This document shows positions 12,573-21,795 of a stretch of 49,019 nucleotides of DNA, piece after piece. A program made the translations under genes and the position numbers. The stretch's first letter is position 1. Each line of letters opens with the position of its first letter. This DNA is from Marinobacter bryozoorum (lineage in GTDB: Bacteria; Pseudomonadota; Gammaproteobacteria; Pseudomonadales; Oleiphilaceae), in NCBI RefSeq assembly GCF_023156245.1, contig NZ_JAKZAH010000030.1, positions 1 to 49,019 on the forward strand, written 5' to 3'. The notes under the pieces are model-generated. The model did not search any database and had not been told where the DNA came from. It was given only the letters and a program-made list of their open reading frames with translations.

Positions 12573-13829
12573 ATGTTTAATCGTGATATGAAAATCGCCG
12601 GTTTCGATGACGAACTGTGGAACGCCATGCAGGCAGAAGAGCAGCGCCAGGAAGCGCACATCGAGCTGATCGCGTCTGAAAACTACACCAGCCCGCGGGT
12701 GATGGAAGCCCAGGGTAGTGTGCTGACCAACAAATACGCCGAAGGTTACCCCGGCAAGCGCTACTACGGTGGCTGCGAGTTTGTCGATATCGCCGAGGAA
12801 CTGGCCATCTCCCGTGCCAAAGAGCTGTTCGGCGCGGCTTACGCCAACGTGCAGCCCCATTCCGGATCCCAGGCCAACTCTGCCGTATTCATGGCACTGC
12901 TCAAGCCGGGTGACACGGTACTGGGTATGAGCCTGGCCCACGGCGGTCACCTGACCCACGGTGCTACCGTCAACTTCTCCGGCAAGATCTATAACGCCGT
13001 GCAGTATGGCATCAATAACGAGACCGGCCTGATCGATTACGATGAGGTTGAAGCGATGGCGGTCGAGCACAAGCCGAAGATGATCATTGCCGGCTTCTCC
13101 GCCTACTCGCAGGAGCTGGACTTTGCCCGCTTCCGTGAGATCGCCGACAAGGTGGGTGCCTACCTGTTTGTGGACATGGCCCATGTGGCTGGCCTGGTAG
13201 CCGCCGGCGTCTATCCGGACCCGGTTCCCTATGCACATGTGGTGGCGACCACTACCCACAAGACACTGCGCGGTCCCCGTGGTGGCCTGATCCTGGCCTG
13301 CGATGATGAAGGCCTGCAGAAAAAGCTGAACTCGGCCGTGTTCCCGGGTGGTCAGGGCGGTCCGCTGATGCACGTCATTGCGGCCAAGGCTGTGTGCTTC
13401 AAGGAAGCCATGAGTGATGACTTCAAGACTTACCAGCAGCAGGTGGTCAAGAACGCCGCCGCCATGGCTGAGGTGTTCATCGAGCGCGGCTATGACGTGG
13501 TTTCCGGTGGCACCAAAAATCACCTGTTCCTGGTCAGCCTGATCAAGCAGGACATTACCGGTAAGGACGCAGACGCCGCCCTGGGTCGCGCCCATATCAC
13601 CGTCAACAAGAACGCGGTTCCCAACGACCCGCGTTCACCATTCGTGACGTCCGGTCTGCGGATCGGTACCCCGGCGGTAACCACCCGCGGCTTCGGTGAG
13701 AGTGAATGCCGGGACCTGGCAGGCTGGATGTGCGATATCCTCGACAACCTGGAAGACGAGGCCACCATTGAGCGGGTTCGTGGACAGGTTGAAGCGGTGT
13801 GTGCCCGGTTCCCGGTCTACGCCGGCTAA
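12573..13829 (+). CDS. glyA: Serine hydroxymethyltransferase
   Basis: PLP enzyme interconverting serine and glycine with transfer of a one-carbon unit to tetrahydrofolate; cytoplasmic. The 418-residue length matches bacterial GlyA. Lys230 in [13 protein letters not shown] is the PLP Schiff-base lysine, and the [11 protein letters not shown] and [17 protein letters not shown] blocks are typical. The ATG at 12573 gives the conserved [12 protein letters not shown] start; AGGGG lies about ten bases upstream. The frame remains open further upstream without similarity. It heads the glyA-nrdR-rib cluster but is separated from nrdR by a possible terminator. Confidence 0.96.
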   Translation: MFNRDMKIAGFDDELWNAMQAEEQRQEAHIELIASENYTSPRVMEAQGSVLTNKYAEGYPGKRYYGGCEFVDIAEELAISRAKELFGAAYANVQPHSGSQANSAVFMALLKPGDTVLGMSLAHGGHLTHGATVNFSGKIYNAVQYGINNETGLIDYDEVEAMAVEHKPKMIIAGFSAYSQELDFARFREIADKVGAYLFVDMAHVAGLVAAGVYPDPVPYAHVVATTTHKTLRGPRGGLILACDDEGLQKKLNSAVFPGGQGGPLMHVIAAKAVCFKEAMSDDFKTYQQQVVKNAAAMAEVFIERGYDVVSGGTKNHLFLVSLIKQDITGKDADAALGRAHITVNKNAVPNDPRSPFVTSGLRIGTPAVTTRGFGESECRDLAGWMCDILDNLEDEATIERVRGQVEAVCARFPVYAG

Positions 13830-13849
13830 CAACGGCAGGAAACCTGCCC

Positions 13850-13881
13850 GGCCGCTGGTTGATCCGGCGGCCTGTTTCTTT
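13850..13881 (+). terminator. Possible terminator or attenuator between glyA and nrdR
   Basis: GGCCGCTGG (13850-13858) pairs with CCGGCGGCC (13864-13872) through nine pairs including one U-G, with a 5-base loop, followed by a T-rich TGTTTCTTT. A smaller hairpin GGCAGG/CCTGCC precedes it. Confidence 0.5.
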
Positions 13882-13895
13882 CGGAGCGTCCGATT

Positions 13896-14408
13896 ATGCA
13901 TTGTCCTTTCTGTGGTGAAGCCGATACCAAGGTGATCGACTCCCGGCTGGTGGCCGAGGGTGATCAGGTACGTCGCCGCAGGGAGTGCCTGTCCTGTCGT
14001 GAGCGGTTCACTACCTTCGAGAGTGCCGAGCTGGTAATGCCCCGGGTGGTCAAACAGGACGGCACCCGCCAGCCCTTCGACGAGGAAAAGCTGCGGGCCG
14101 GTTTGATGAAGGCACTGGAAAAGCGTCCGGTCGGTATCGAGCAGATTGACGCCGCCCTTAACCGTATCAAATATCGGCTGAGGGCGACCGGCGAGCGGGA
14201 AGTGAAGTCCATGACCCTCGGGGAAGAGGTGATGACCGAGTTGCGTCAGTTGGACAAGGTGGCCTACGTACGCTTTGCATCGGTTTATCGCAGCTTCCAG
14301 GACGTCAACGAATTCAAGGAGGAAATCGAGCGGCTGTCGGATGGCGCCGACCCGGCGGATGTGGCCAGGGCCCTGGCTGACCGGGATACATCGAAAGGTT
14401 CTTCATGA
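13896..14408 (+). CDS. nrdR: Transcriptional repressor NrdR
   Basis: A nucleotide-sensing repressor of ribonucleotide reductase genes. The 170-residue product has an N-terminal zinc ribbon (CPFCG at residues 3-7 and CLSCRERF near 31-38) and an ATP-cone domain from about residue 49. Position between glyA and ribD is conserved in gammaproteobacteria. Its stop overlaps the ribD start by four bases (ATGA), implying translational coupling. Its target nrd genes are not in this window. Confidence 0.95.
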   Translation: MHCPFCGEADTKVIDSRLVAEGDQVRRRRECLSCRERFTTFESAELVMPRVVKQDGTRQPFDEEKLRAGLMKALEKRPVGIEQIDAALNRIKYRLRATGEREVKSMTLGEEVMTELRQLDKVAYVRFASVYRSFQDVNEFKEEIERLSDGADPADVARALADRDTSKGSS

Positions 14409-15550
14409 CACCCGCTCAGGACACCGCTCTGATGGCCCGGGCCATACAACTGGCCTGGCGCGGTCGTTATTCGACCCATCCCAATCCCCGCGTAGGCTGC
14501 GTGATCGCCCGTGGCGACCTGGTGCTGGGAGAGGGTTGGCACGAACGCGCCGGAGAGGCCCATGCTGAAGTGCGGGCCCTGAGCCAGGCGGGCCCGGATG
14601 CCCGGGGCGCGACCGCCTATGTGACCCTGGAACCCTGCAGCCACTTCGGTCGAACGCCGCCCTGTTCCCGGGCGCTGATTGATGCCGGCGTGGCCCGGGT
14701 AGTGGTGGCCAGTGAAGACCCCAATCCCACCGTCTCCGGGCGGGGCCTGCAGCAGTTGCGGGACGCCGGTATCCGGGTCAAGGACGGGGTGCTGCGGGAA
14801 GAGGCGGCAAAGCTGAACCCGGGTTTTCTCAAGCGCATGCGCTCCGGGCGGCCCTGGGTTCGACTCAAGATTGCCTCAAGCCTGGATGGCCGCACCGCCA
14901 TGGCCTCGGGCGAGAGCAAGTGGATCACCGGGGCGGAGTCCCGCAGCGATGTACAACGGCTGCGGGCCATGAGTGATGCGATCCTTACCGGGGTCAACAC
15001 GGTGTTGGTGGATGACCCCTCCCTGACCGTGCGACGCAATGAGCTGGGGAATATTGGTCAGGCCACCGAGCCATCGCGGCAGCCCCTGCGATTGATTGCC
15101 GACCGGGACGCCCGCACGCCCCCGACGGCGAAAATCCTCCAGGGTGGTGATGTACATCTGTTCTGTTCTGAGGAGGCCTTGTCCACGGGTCCGGCACAGG
15201 ATCTGTCGGCCCTTGGTGTAACACTGAATGGCGTAGGCTGGCAGGACAGCGGGGTCAACCTCGGGCAGTTGCTGGACCGGCTGGGCGAGCTTGGCGTTAA
15301 TGAATTGCTGGTGGAAGCGGGGCCGACCCTGGCGGGGGGCTTTATCGTGGAAGGACTGGTGGACGAACTCTGGCTCTACCAGGCGCCCATTTTCCTGGGC
15401 AGTGAAGGCCGGCCTACCGCAAGGCTGCCCTTTAACGACATGTGTGAAAAAATTGAATGGCTGGTCACCGATCGTCGCCAGTTGGGGGTGGATACCCGGC
15501 TAATACTGACGCCCAAGGTGCTCGCGCCGAATCTCTCTGCCGTTGACTGA
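14405..15550 (+). CDS. ribD: Bifunctional riboflavin biosynthesis deaminase/reductase RibD
   Basis: Deaminates 2,5-diamino-6-ribosylamino-pyrimidinone phosphate, then reduces the ribosyl side chain, the second and third steps of riboflavin synthesis. The N-terminal cytidine-deaminase-like domain has the zinc ligands and catalytic Glu in HAE (53-55) and Cys78/Cys87 of [12 protein letters not shown]. The C-terminal reductase domain begins near residue 155 ([14 protein letters not shown]). Length of 381 residues is normal. In Pseudomonas the next gene is riboflavin synthase, but here only 68 bp separate ribD from ribBX. Confidence 0.95.
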   Translation: MTPAQDTALMARAIQLAWRGRYSTHPNPRVGCVIARGDLVLGEGWHERAGEAHAEVRALSQAGPDARGATAYVTLEPCSHFGRTPPCSRALIDAGVARVVVASEDPNPTVSGRGLQQLRDAGIRVKDGVLREEAAKLNPGFLKRMRSGRPWVRLKIASSLDGRTAMASGESKWITGAESRSDVQRLRAMSDAILTGVNTVLVDDPSLTVRRNELGNIGQATEPSRQPLRLIADRDARTPPTAKILQGGDVHLFCSEEALSTGPAQDLSALGVTLNGVGWQDSGVNLGQLLDRLGELGVNELLVEAGPTLAGGFIVEGLVDELWLYQAPIFLGSEGRPTARLPFNDMCEKIEWLVTDRRQLGVDTRLILTPKVLAPNLSAVD

Positions 15551-15618
15551 ACTCTTCGGCAGACCCATGCATTAACACCGCGGCGATCTGACCGATTTGC
15601 CGGGAGGTTGTGGAAACT

Positions 15619-16737
15619 ATGGCACTGAACAGCGTTGAAGAGATCATCGAGGATATTCGTCAGGGCAAGATGGTGATCCTGATGGATGATGAAGACCGGG
15701 AAAACGAGGGCGACCTGGTGATGGCGGCAGAGCACTGCACGCCGGAAGCCATCAACTTCATGGCCCGTTTCGGCCGTGGCCTGATCTGTATGCCTATGAC
15801 CCGGCAGCGTTGCGAGCAGCTGGGGCTGCCGCTCATGGTCCAGAGCAATCATTCCGGTTTCGGCACCAAGTTCACCCTGTCTATCGAGGCGGCCGTCGGT
15901 GTGACCACCGGTATCTCCGCTGCGGACCGTGCCCGCACCGTTCAGGCGGCTGTAGCCCGTAACGCGAAGGCCTCCGACCTGGTGCAACCTGGCCATATCT
16001 TCCCGTTGATGTCGGATCCGGGTGGTGTATTGAGCCGGGCTGGCCATACCGAGGCTTCCTGCGACCTGGCAGCCCTGGCAGGTTGCGAGCCGGCCGGTGT
16101 GATCTGTGAGATCATGAACGATGATGGTTCCATGGCCCGCCGCCAGGACCTGGAAAAGTTCGCGCAGCAGCATGGCCTCAAGATCGGTACCATCGCCGAC
16201 CTGATCCACTACCGCACCATGAACGAGCGTACCATCGAGTGCGTGGAAGAGTACGACCTGGACACCGAATACGGCGTGTTCAGCCTGCGTACCTACAAGG
16301 ACAGCATCCAGGGTGCCACGCACCTGGCCCTGGTAATGGGTGATGTGAAGGCCGACGAGCCCACCCTGGTGCGGGTCCACGTCACTGACACCCTTCGCGA
16401 CCTTCTGGGTGCCCGGCGTAAGGGCTCCCACAGCTGGCCCCTGCACCACGCCATGGAAAAGGTGGCAGAAGAGGGCAAGGGTGTGGTGGTGCTGCTTAAC
16501 AGCGCCGAAGACAGCTACAACCTTGAAGACCGCATTCACGAGTTCTTCGGGGAAGGCCCCGCCAAGGCGGGCAAGGGTGGCAGCTCCGGCGTCTACTTCA
16601 CCGTTGGCACGGGCTCGCAGATCCTGCGGGATTGCGGCGTTGGCCAGATGCGCCTGTTGAGCGCACCGATCAAGTTCTCCGCCATTTCCGGGTTCGACCT
16701 GGAAGTGGTGGAATACGTACCCTATACCGGCGACTGA
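15619..16737 (+). CDS. ribBX: RibBX: 3,4-dihydroxy-2-butanone-4-phosphate synthase with degenerate RibA-like domain
   Basis: The N-terminal domain converts ribulose 5-phosphate to 3,4-dihydroxy-2-butanone 4-phosphate; its acidic loop [10 protein letters not shown] (23-32) and RAGHTEA (140-146) are intact. The C-terminal domain aligns with GTP cyclohydrolase II, but the three zinc cysteines are replaced: at the VRVH block (251-254) the expected Cys positions hold Asp257, Lys268 and Ser270. GTP cyclohydrolase activity is therefore not expected. Such proteins are known as RibBX, and their hosts keep a separate ribA. The 372-residue protein starts at the ATG at 15619 (GGGAGG at 15602-15607); a GTG at 15610 is only two bases after that Shine-Dalgarno and is unlikely. 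Confidence 0.9.
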   Translation: MALNSVEEIIEDIRQGKMVILMDDEDRENEGDLVMAAEHCTPEAINFMARFGRGLICMPMTRQRCEQLGLPLMVQSNHSGFGTKFTLSIEAAVGVTTGISAADRARTVQAAVARNAKASDLVQPGHIFPLMSDPGGVLSRAGHTEASCDLAALAGCEPAGVICEIMNDDGSMARRQDLEKFAQQHGLKIGTIADLIHYRTMNERTIECVEEYDLDTEYGVFSLRTYKDSIQGATHLALVMGDVKADEPTLVRVHVTDTLRDLLGARRKGSHSWPLHHAMEKVAEEGKGVVVLLNSAEDSYNLEDRIHEFFGEGPAKAGKGGSSGVYFTVGTGSQILRDCGVGQMRLLSAPIKFSAISGFDLEVVEYVPYTGD

Positions 16738-16797
16738 GTGTCGTCGGAATCACGAATCCACAGACAGCGGGGCACAGGCCCCGGTACGGGATAGAGA

Positions 16798-17274
16798 ATG
16801 GCAGATATCAAGGTAATTGAAGGTGATTTCCGGCAGTGCAGCGGGCGCTATGCGCTGGTAGTGGGCCGGTTCAACGGTTTTGTAGTGGAAAGCCTGGTAG
16901 AAGGCGCGGTGGATACACTGCGGCGTCACGGCATCGCCGACGATGACATTACCATCGTCCGTGTGCCGGGTGCCTATGAAATGCCACTGGCGGTGAAGCG
17001 GGTAGCCGAAACCGGTGATTACAGCGCGATCATCGCCCTGGGCGCGGTCATCCGTGGTGGAACACCGCACTTTGACTATGTGGCCGGTGAGGCCTCCAGT
17101 GGCCTGGGCGCCGTCAGCCTGGAAACCGATGTACCGGTGACCTTCGGTGTACTGACGGTGGACTCCATCGAGCAGGCTATTGAGCGCTCCGGCACCAAGG
17201 CCGGCAACAAGGGCGCAGAAGCCGCCATCACCGCGCTGGAGATGGTCAGCCTGTTCAACAAGCTGGGTGAGTGA
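16798..17274 (+). CDS. ribH: 6,7-dimethyl-8-ribityllumazine synthase
   Basis: Condenses 5-amino-6-ribitylaminouracil with dihydroxybutanone phosphate, the penultimate step to riboflavin. The 158-residue product carries the lumazine-synthase signatures [38 protein letters not shown] (active-site His in the last) and GNKGAEAA. The family assembles into pentamers or 60-mer shells. The stop overlaps the nusB ATG by one base. Supplied by RibD and RibBX upstream; its product needs a riboflavin synthase not found here. Confidence 0.95.
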   Translation: MADIKVIEGDFRQCSGRYALVVGRFNGFVVESLVEGAVDTLRRHGIADDDITIVRVPGAYEMPLAVKRVAETGDYSAIIALGAVIRGGTPHFDYVAGEASSGLGAVSLETDVPVTFGVLTVDSIEQAIERSGTKAGNKGAEAAITALEMVSLFNKLGE

Positions 17275-17759
17275 TGAGCGAACAGGATACTGCCAACCCG
17301 TCTGAGCCGGCCCCCTCCGGTCAGCCCAGGGCCGGCGATCGCCGGCGGGCCCGGGCCCTTGCACTGCAGGCCCTGTACCACAGGCATTTCAGCAAGAGCC
17401 CGATCAGCGATATTGAAGCCGAGTTCATGGTCGACAATGACATGAGCAAGGTGGATTCAGCCTACTTCCGGGACCTCATTCGCGGTGTGCACCGGGAACA
17501 GGCCGAGCTGGACCGCCTGATTGAGCCGTTCCTGGATCGCTCACTGGCGGAGGTGGACCCGATCGAACTGGCGATCGTTCGCCTGGGTGCCTATGAGCTC
17601 AAGAGCCGTATTGATGTGCCCTACCGGGTGGTCATCAACGAGGGCATTGAACTGGCCAAGCGTTTCGGCGGTACTGAGGGACACAAGTTCGTCAACAGCC
17701 TGCTGGACAAGCTCAGCCAGCGTCTGCGCCTGGCGGAAACCCGTTCGCGGCAGGGTTGA
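17274..17759 (+). CDS. nusB: Transcription antitermination factor NusB
   Basis: All-helical RNA-binding protein that, with NusE (S10), binds BoxA during rRNA transcription antitermination. The 161-residue product has a short polar N-terminal extension and then the NusB fold from [13 protein letters not shown], with [16 protein letters not shown] and [15 protein letters not shown] in the second half. The ATG at 17274 overlaps the ribH stop (TGATG); the GTG one codon earlier is less likely. Ten bases separate it from thiL. The ribH-nusB-thiL-pgpA order is widely conserved. Confidence 0.95.
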   Translation: MSEQDTANPSEPAPSGQPRAGDRRRARALALQALYHRHFSKSPISDIEAEFMVDNDMSKVDSAYFRDLIRGVHREQAELDRLIEPFLDRSLAEVDPIELAIVRLGAYELKSRIDVPYRVVINEGIELAKRFGGTEGHKFVNSLLDKLSQRLRLAETRSRQG

Positions 17760-17768
17760 TCGTCTGCG

Positions 17769-18716
17769 ATGGGTGAGTTCGAGCTGATCGGCCGTCTGTT
17801 CCGGCCGCTGGCTGAGATCACCCGACAAGAAGGCGTGCTGCTCGGCCCCGGTGATGATTGCGCCATCCAACGGGTGCCCGCCGGGCATGACCTGGTGTTC
17901 TCGGTAGATACCCTTGTCGAGGGGGTGCATTTTCCCGGTCAATACGATCCCGCCCGCCTTGGCTGGCGGGCGCTGGCTGTTGCAGTCAGTGACCTGGCGG
18001 CCATGGGGGCTGACCCGGTATGTTACACCCTGGCCCTGACGCTGCCTGACGCGGACGAAGCCTGGGTTGCTGCCCTGGTATCCGGGCTGCGGGAGGCCTC
18101 CCTGGCATTTGGAGTTGCCCTGGCGGGGGGCGACATCACCCGCGGACCATTGACCCTTACGTTGCAGGTCCATGGTGTTGTGCCGGAAGGGCAGGGTATT
18201 CTGCGTAGTGGTGCGCGCCCGGGCGACCTGGTGGCTGTAACCGGCCCCCTTGGTGGCGCAGCAGCAGCGCTGGAATGGCTGGATGATCCGCAACCGCCCA
18301 GTTCGGTAAGCCCTCTCCTGGATTGTTACCATCGTCCCGTACCGAAGATCGATACAGGCCGTCGCCTTCGCGGCGTTGCCTCTGCAGCCATTGATATTTC
18401 GGATGGCCTGGCGGCAGACCTGGGGCATATCCTGGAAGCTTCCGGGGTGGGCGCCTGGCTGGAGGCCGCAGCAATACCCCGGCGCTATGGGATTGCCGAA
18501 GCCAGCCTCGAACAGGCGTTGTATGGTGGGGATGACTATCAGCTTTGCGTCACCCTGCCATCCCCGGCCCTGCCCATGCTACCGGGCGACGTTTCAAAGA
18601 GTCTCCACGTTATCGGGGAGATCCGCAGTGCTGAGGGCCTTTACCTGCAACACCCCGATGGCGCCAGGGAATTGTTAACCACCGGCACCGGTTACGATCA
18701 CTTCAAGACAGAATAA
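17769..18716 (+). CDS. thiL: Thiamine-monophosphate kinase
   Basis: Phosphorylates thiamine monophosphate to the active thiamine diphosphate. The 315-residue product belongs to the PurM-like ATP-binding superfamily: GPGDDCA near residue 26 and SVDTLVEGVHF near 45 supply Mg-ATP ligands, followed by AVAVSDLAAMGA, GGDITRG and DISDGLAADLGH. A GGDDYQL motif near the C-terminus is also typical. Part of the ribH-nusB-thiL-pgpA run. Confidence 0.94.
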   Translation: MGEFELIGRLFRPLAEITRQEGVLLGPGDDCAIQRVPAGHDLVFSVDTLVEGVHFPGQYDPARLGWRALAVAVSDLAAMGADPVCYTLALTLPDADEAWVAALVSGLREASLAFGVALAGGDITRGPLTLTLQVHGVVPEGQGILRSGARPGDLVAVTGPLGGAAAALEWLDDPQPPSSVSPLLDCYHRPVPKIDTGRRLRGVASAAIDISDGLAADLGHILEASGVGAWLEAAAIPRRYGIAEASLEQALYGGDDYQLCVTLPSPALPMLPGDVSKSLHVIGEIRSAEGLYLQHPDGARELLTTGTGYDHFKTE

Positions 18717-18728
18717 ACGGACGCTTCC

Positions 18729-19253
18729 ATGAGCGAGAATTACCAGGAGTCGACCGAGGAACCGGTTCTTATCCTGCCGCCGGGCTTTTTGCGCAATCCG
18801 GCGCACCTTGCTGCCTTTGGCTTCGGTAGTGGTGCCGTACCCCGGGCGCCGGGCACATGGGGAAGCCTGGCAGCCATACCCATGTGGTATCCCATCGCCC
18901 AGCTGCCTGAACCGGTTTACTGGAGTGTCGTACTGGCGGCGTTCCTGGCGGGTGTCTGGCTGTGCGGTTACACGTCACGGTCGCTGAAAGTGCACGACCA
19001 TGGCGGTATCGTCTGGGACGAGTTTGTGGGTATGTGGGTCGTGCTGGGGTTCTTCCCGGAGACCTGGTACGGGGTTTTACTGTGCTTTGTCGCGTTCCGC
19101 CTGTTTGATGTCTGGAAGCCATGGCCCATCAGCTGGGTGGACGAGCGGGCCCCCGGCGGGTTCGGAATCATGGTCGACGATGTGCTGGCGGCAGTGATGG
19201 CGCTGGCTGTTGTCTGGGCAGCCGAACTCTGGCTGATGCCCGGGCTGTTATAG
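18729..19253 (+). CDS. pgpA: Phosphatidylglycerophosphatase A
   Basis: Inner-membrane enzyme dephosphorylating phosphatidylglycerophosphate to phosphatidylglycerol. The 174-residue product has the PgpA blocks GFGSGAVPRAPGTWGS, DHGGIVWDEFVGMW (catalytic acidic residues) and RLFDVWKPWPISWVDE, with about four membrane segments, including VYWSVVLAAFLAGVWLC and MVDDVLAAVMALAVVWA. Ends the cluster 55 bp before a convergent small gene. Confidence 0.94.
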   Translation: MSENYQESTEEPVLILPPGFLRNPAHLAAFGFGSGAVPRAPGTWGSLAAIPMWYPIAQLPEPVYWSVVLAAFLAGVWLCGYTSRSLKVHDHGGIVWDEFVGMWVVLGFFPETWYGVLLCFVAFRLFDVWKPWPISWVDERAPGGFGIMVDDVLAAVMALAVVWAAELWLMPGLL

Positions 19254-19308
19254 TGAAAGAGGGGAGGACCTGGCTCGTCCCTGGCCAAGGTTTATGTCCT
19301 GAGCTATC

Positions 19309-19521
19309 TCAGTGAATCCGCATTTCGCGCGACTCTGCCGGTAGCATGTTGATGACATGAAGGAACCGCTTGAGGCCGATTTCCGCCCTTTCCCGTGTTG
19401 CAAAGGGGCCACTGTCGAACCCTTCCCGGGTGGTAAAGTACCATTTGCCGCCCACACAGAAGAAACGGCTGCTGCGGAACGGCGTTGGGCCGGATTCGCC
19501 TGTGCGAATGTTGGTATCCAT
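19309..19521 (-). CDS. DUF6316-type small protein of unknown function
   Basis: A 70-residue protein with no signal or membrane segment. It matches my memory of the small DUF6316 family of Pseudomonas and Marinobacter: an Arg-Gly/Glu start, PFRSSRFFCVGGKWYFTTREG, then GPFATRERAEIGLKRFL. The aromatic, glycine-containing middle suggests a small beta-rich fold. Function is not known to me. It is convergent with pgpA and divergent from the lipoprotein gene; the 280-bp gap to the latter shows no clear signal. Confidence 0.7.
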   Translation of the reverse strand: MDTNIRTGESGPTPFRSSRFFCVGGKWYFTTREGFDSGPFATRERAEIGLKRFLHVINMLPAESREMRIH

Positions 19522-19816
19522 CGTTGCCTCCTACTACTTGCCTGTGGACAGGTTTAGCCATGCGCCGGAGAAATTACCCTGTTCGTGACCCGAGCCACCA
19601 ATAGCCTTGGCAAACAGCTTTTTGAAGGCGCATTGCATAAAGCTAACCCATTTTCTGCCGAATTCAACACTTTTTTACAATTCGACCAGTCCAGCGTTTT
19701 GGATCACACACTTGCGCAAGGCCGGAGCAGTGGTCAGAATGCCTGCATTGACATTGTGGGCACCGGAAAGGCCACCGGTGACCCTTGCCTGAAAGCCACC
19801 CATGGAGAATGACCGA

Positions 19817-20533
19817 ATGTTTGCAAGGCTGAAAAAGCTTTCCCCTGTCGGGCTGAGACAGCTCACCGTCGTGCTGGCAATCTTCGCTATCGCTGGCTGT
19901 AGCTCTACCGGGGTGTCACGGGTCAAAACCTACGACGGCGGTTCGTCGATTGGCGGTGTCGCGGTACTGAAAGCGCCATCCACCATCAAGGTCCAGGAGG
20001 TGAACGGTCGTGAAGTGGGTAATTTCCTGCTGGAAGACCTGGCGCTGGACTATGAGTTGCAACCGGGGCAAAACATCGTCGTGTTTACCCACAAGACCAT
20101 ATGGGCCAAGAGCGGCGTGGTCCAGGACGGTGAATCGGCTGTCCATGTGGTGGAGACCGGGCCGCAGCAGGTAGTGATTGATGCCCGTGCTGGCCAGGAG
20201 TACCGCTTCGATATCCCTGAGGTGAATAATCGCCGGGAAGCCGAGCGTTTGGCTGCTGACTTCAGTGTTGCAGTCCTTGCCGCCGGTGGCGGCACCGTGG
20301 CCCGGTCACAGCCATTCGAAGGTTATCCACAACAGCCGCAAATGGCCAGGCCTGCCCAGGTGGTGACTCCGTCGCAGCCATATTCTCCCCAGGCCGGTCA
20401 GCCGGCGCCGGTCTATCAGGGTGGCCAGAGTGGTCCGGGTTCCCGTGTTGAAACCCTGGAAGCCCTCAAGATGCTCTGGGAGCGCGCCAGCGGTGATGAA
20501 AAGCGTGAGTTCCTGCGTTGGGCGTTTGACTAA
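19817..20533 (+). CDS. DUF2057 (YccT-like) lipoprotein
   Basis: The 238-residue product starts with a basic segment and hydrophobic helix ending in the lipobox IAGC, so Cys28 should be lipidated. Residues 35-150 resemble the DUF2057/YccT envelope family (PSTIKVQEVNGREVGNF, LQPGQNIVVFTHKTIW, AGQEYRFDIPEVNNRREAERLA). A Pro/Gln-rich linker follows, and the last 30 residues form a helical segment ending KREFLRWAFD. The role of the family is unclear. The ATG at 19817 is preferred over 19802 because GGAG lies nine bases before it and it gives a standard signal. The 3' end overlaps the convergent regulator gene by four bases. Confidence 0.75.
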   Translation: MFARLKKLSPVGLRQLTVVLAIFAIAGCSSTGVSRVKTYDGGSSIGGVAVLKAPSTIKVQEVNGREVGNFLLEDLALDYELQPGQNIVVFTHKTIWAKSGVVQDGESAVHVVETGPQQVVIDARAGQEYRFDIPEVNNRREAERLAADFSVAVLAAGGGTVARSQPFEGYPQQPQMARPAQVVTPSQPYSPQAGQPAPVYQGGQSGPGSRVETLEALKMLWERASGDEKREFLRWAFD

Positions 20534-21459
20534 CCCTCTGGCGTTTCCCCGGTATCCAGCCAGTCCCGGTACACCCCGGGCTGGCTGAGCCTCTCCCAGA
20601 ACCATTCCAGTGCCTTGCCCTGTTCGTCGTTTCGCCGTGCAATATGCACCGGTATCGGATCCCTGGGCAGCTCCACCTCACAGATCACCAGCGAGCCTTC
20701 TTCCAGCTGTCTACGGATCCGGTGTCGTGGCAGCCAGCCCACTCCTAGACCTGCTTCCTGCAGTGCGATCTTCTGATCGATATTTGACACCGTCAGGGTC
20801 TGCTGGCGCCGGAAGATACCGGCACTGCCTGGCGGCAGGTTCCGTGAGCTGTCCGCTGCCACGGCGGCTGGATAGCGGGCGATGTCCCGTTCGCTGAGCG
20901 TTCCCTGCTGGCTGACCAGCGGGTGGTGTGCTGAAACGGCGAACACGAAGGGGACCCGCCCCAGGCTTCGGGTGGTAAAGGCCCCGGCTGGCCGGCTCAC
21001 CTGGTCGGCGCCAATGGCCAGGTCTATCCTGCGGCTTTGCAGGGCGTCCCAGGTGCCAGCAAACACCTCTTCGACCAGCTGCACTTCCACCGGCAAACCC
21101 AACTCGTAGAACTCACGGATTGTGGGAAACTGGGCTTCCGCGGGCAACAACGAGTTGAATCCTATTCGTAGCCGGGTTTCCCAGCCCTGGGCGACCTGGC
21201 GCGTGGTGTGAGCCAGGGTCTCGGTAGCTTCCAGTAACGCCCGTCCCTCATTGAGCAGATAGCGCCCCGCTGGTGTCAGGGTGGCACGATGACCGCTGCG
21301 GTCAAAGATTTCCACGTCCAGGTCCTCTTCCAGCTTCTGGACGGTATAGCTGATGGCGGAAGGCACCCGGAACAGTTCACCGGCAGCGCCGGCAAAGCTG
21401 CCTTTGCGGTCAATGGCGTCGAGGACTTTCAGGGCGTCGATGGTAATGGCTGTATGCAT
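20530..21459 (-). CDS. LysR-family transcriptional regulator, YhaJ-like
   Basis: The 309-residue product has the LysR N-terminal winged helix-turn-helix (ITIDALKVLDAIDRKGSF, SAISYTVQKLEEDLDVEIFDRSG) and a periplasmic-binding-like effector domain from about residue 90. The DNA-binding half closely resembles E. coli YhaJ as I remember it (LEALRVMDAIDRRGSFA, SYTMQKLEEELDV, FDRSGHR). In E. coli yhaJ lies near yqjG and YhaJ responds to quinol-type compounds. Here it is divergent from a yqjG homologue, so control of that gene is a reasonable inference. Confidence 0.85.
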   Translation of the reverse strand: MHTAITIDALKVLDAIDRKGSFAGAAGELFRVPSAISYTVQKLEEDLDVEIFDRSGHRATLTPAGRYLLNEGRALLEATETLAHTTRQVAQGWETRLRIGFNSLLPAEAQFPTIREFYELGLPVEVQLVEEVFAGTWDALQSRRIDLAIGADQVSRPAGAFTTRSLGRVPFVFAVSAHHPLVSQQGTLSERDIARYPAAVAADSSRNLPPGSAGIFRRQQTLTVSNIDQKIALQEAGLGVGWLPRHRIRRQLEEGSLVICEVELPRDPIPVHIARRNDEQGKALEWFWERLSQPGVYRDWLDTGETPEG

Positions 21460-21552
21460 GATCGAATTATCTGAAGGTGATGGCCAGAATTGCTTGCTTG
21501 GAGCGTAGCAGGGTGGTGGCTAAGCTGTCTGCTATTGGTTAATGACTTTTTC

Positions 21553-21771
21553 AGCCACGGAATCCACGGAAGGACACGGAAAGAAAAAGAAAGAATGAAA
21601 GGATTTTAGCCACGAAATCCACTAAATCCACGAAACGACAGGCCCGGAGCTTCCCGTAAGACTTTGAGTTGCTGGTTTTATTTCGTGGGTTTAGTGGATT
21701 TCGTGGCCGATATTTTCCTTATCTTTTTGTTTTTCCGTGTTTTTCCGTGTTCTTCCGTGGGTTCCGTGGCT
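21553..21771. repeat. Long imperfect inverted repeat between the yhaJ-like and yqjG-like genes
   Basis: Left arm 21553-21634 and right arm 21681-21771 are imperfect reverse complements: AGCCACGGAATCCACGG against TTCCGTGGGTTCCGTGGCT, and GCCACGAAATCCACTAAATC against ATTTAGTGGATTTCGTGGC. The 46-bp spacer is unrelated. It belongs to the same CCACGAAATCCACGAA family as 12036-12240. The frame of the reductase gene runs open through the right arm but is not conserved protein. Confidence 0.85.
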
Positions 21772-21795
21772 AAAACCGAAATAGGGGTAGCAACG

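Noticed and set aside
15551..15618. FMN riboswitch or small ribE before ribBX
   Set aside because: The 68-bp gap is too short for either and shows no conserved riboswitch stems.
21664..21795. N-terminal extension of the YqjG-like protein
   Set aside because: The added codons translate the inverted repeat; the ATG at 21796 gives the family length and the catalytic Cys at position 63.
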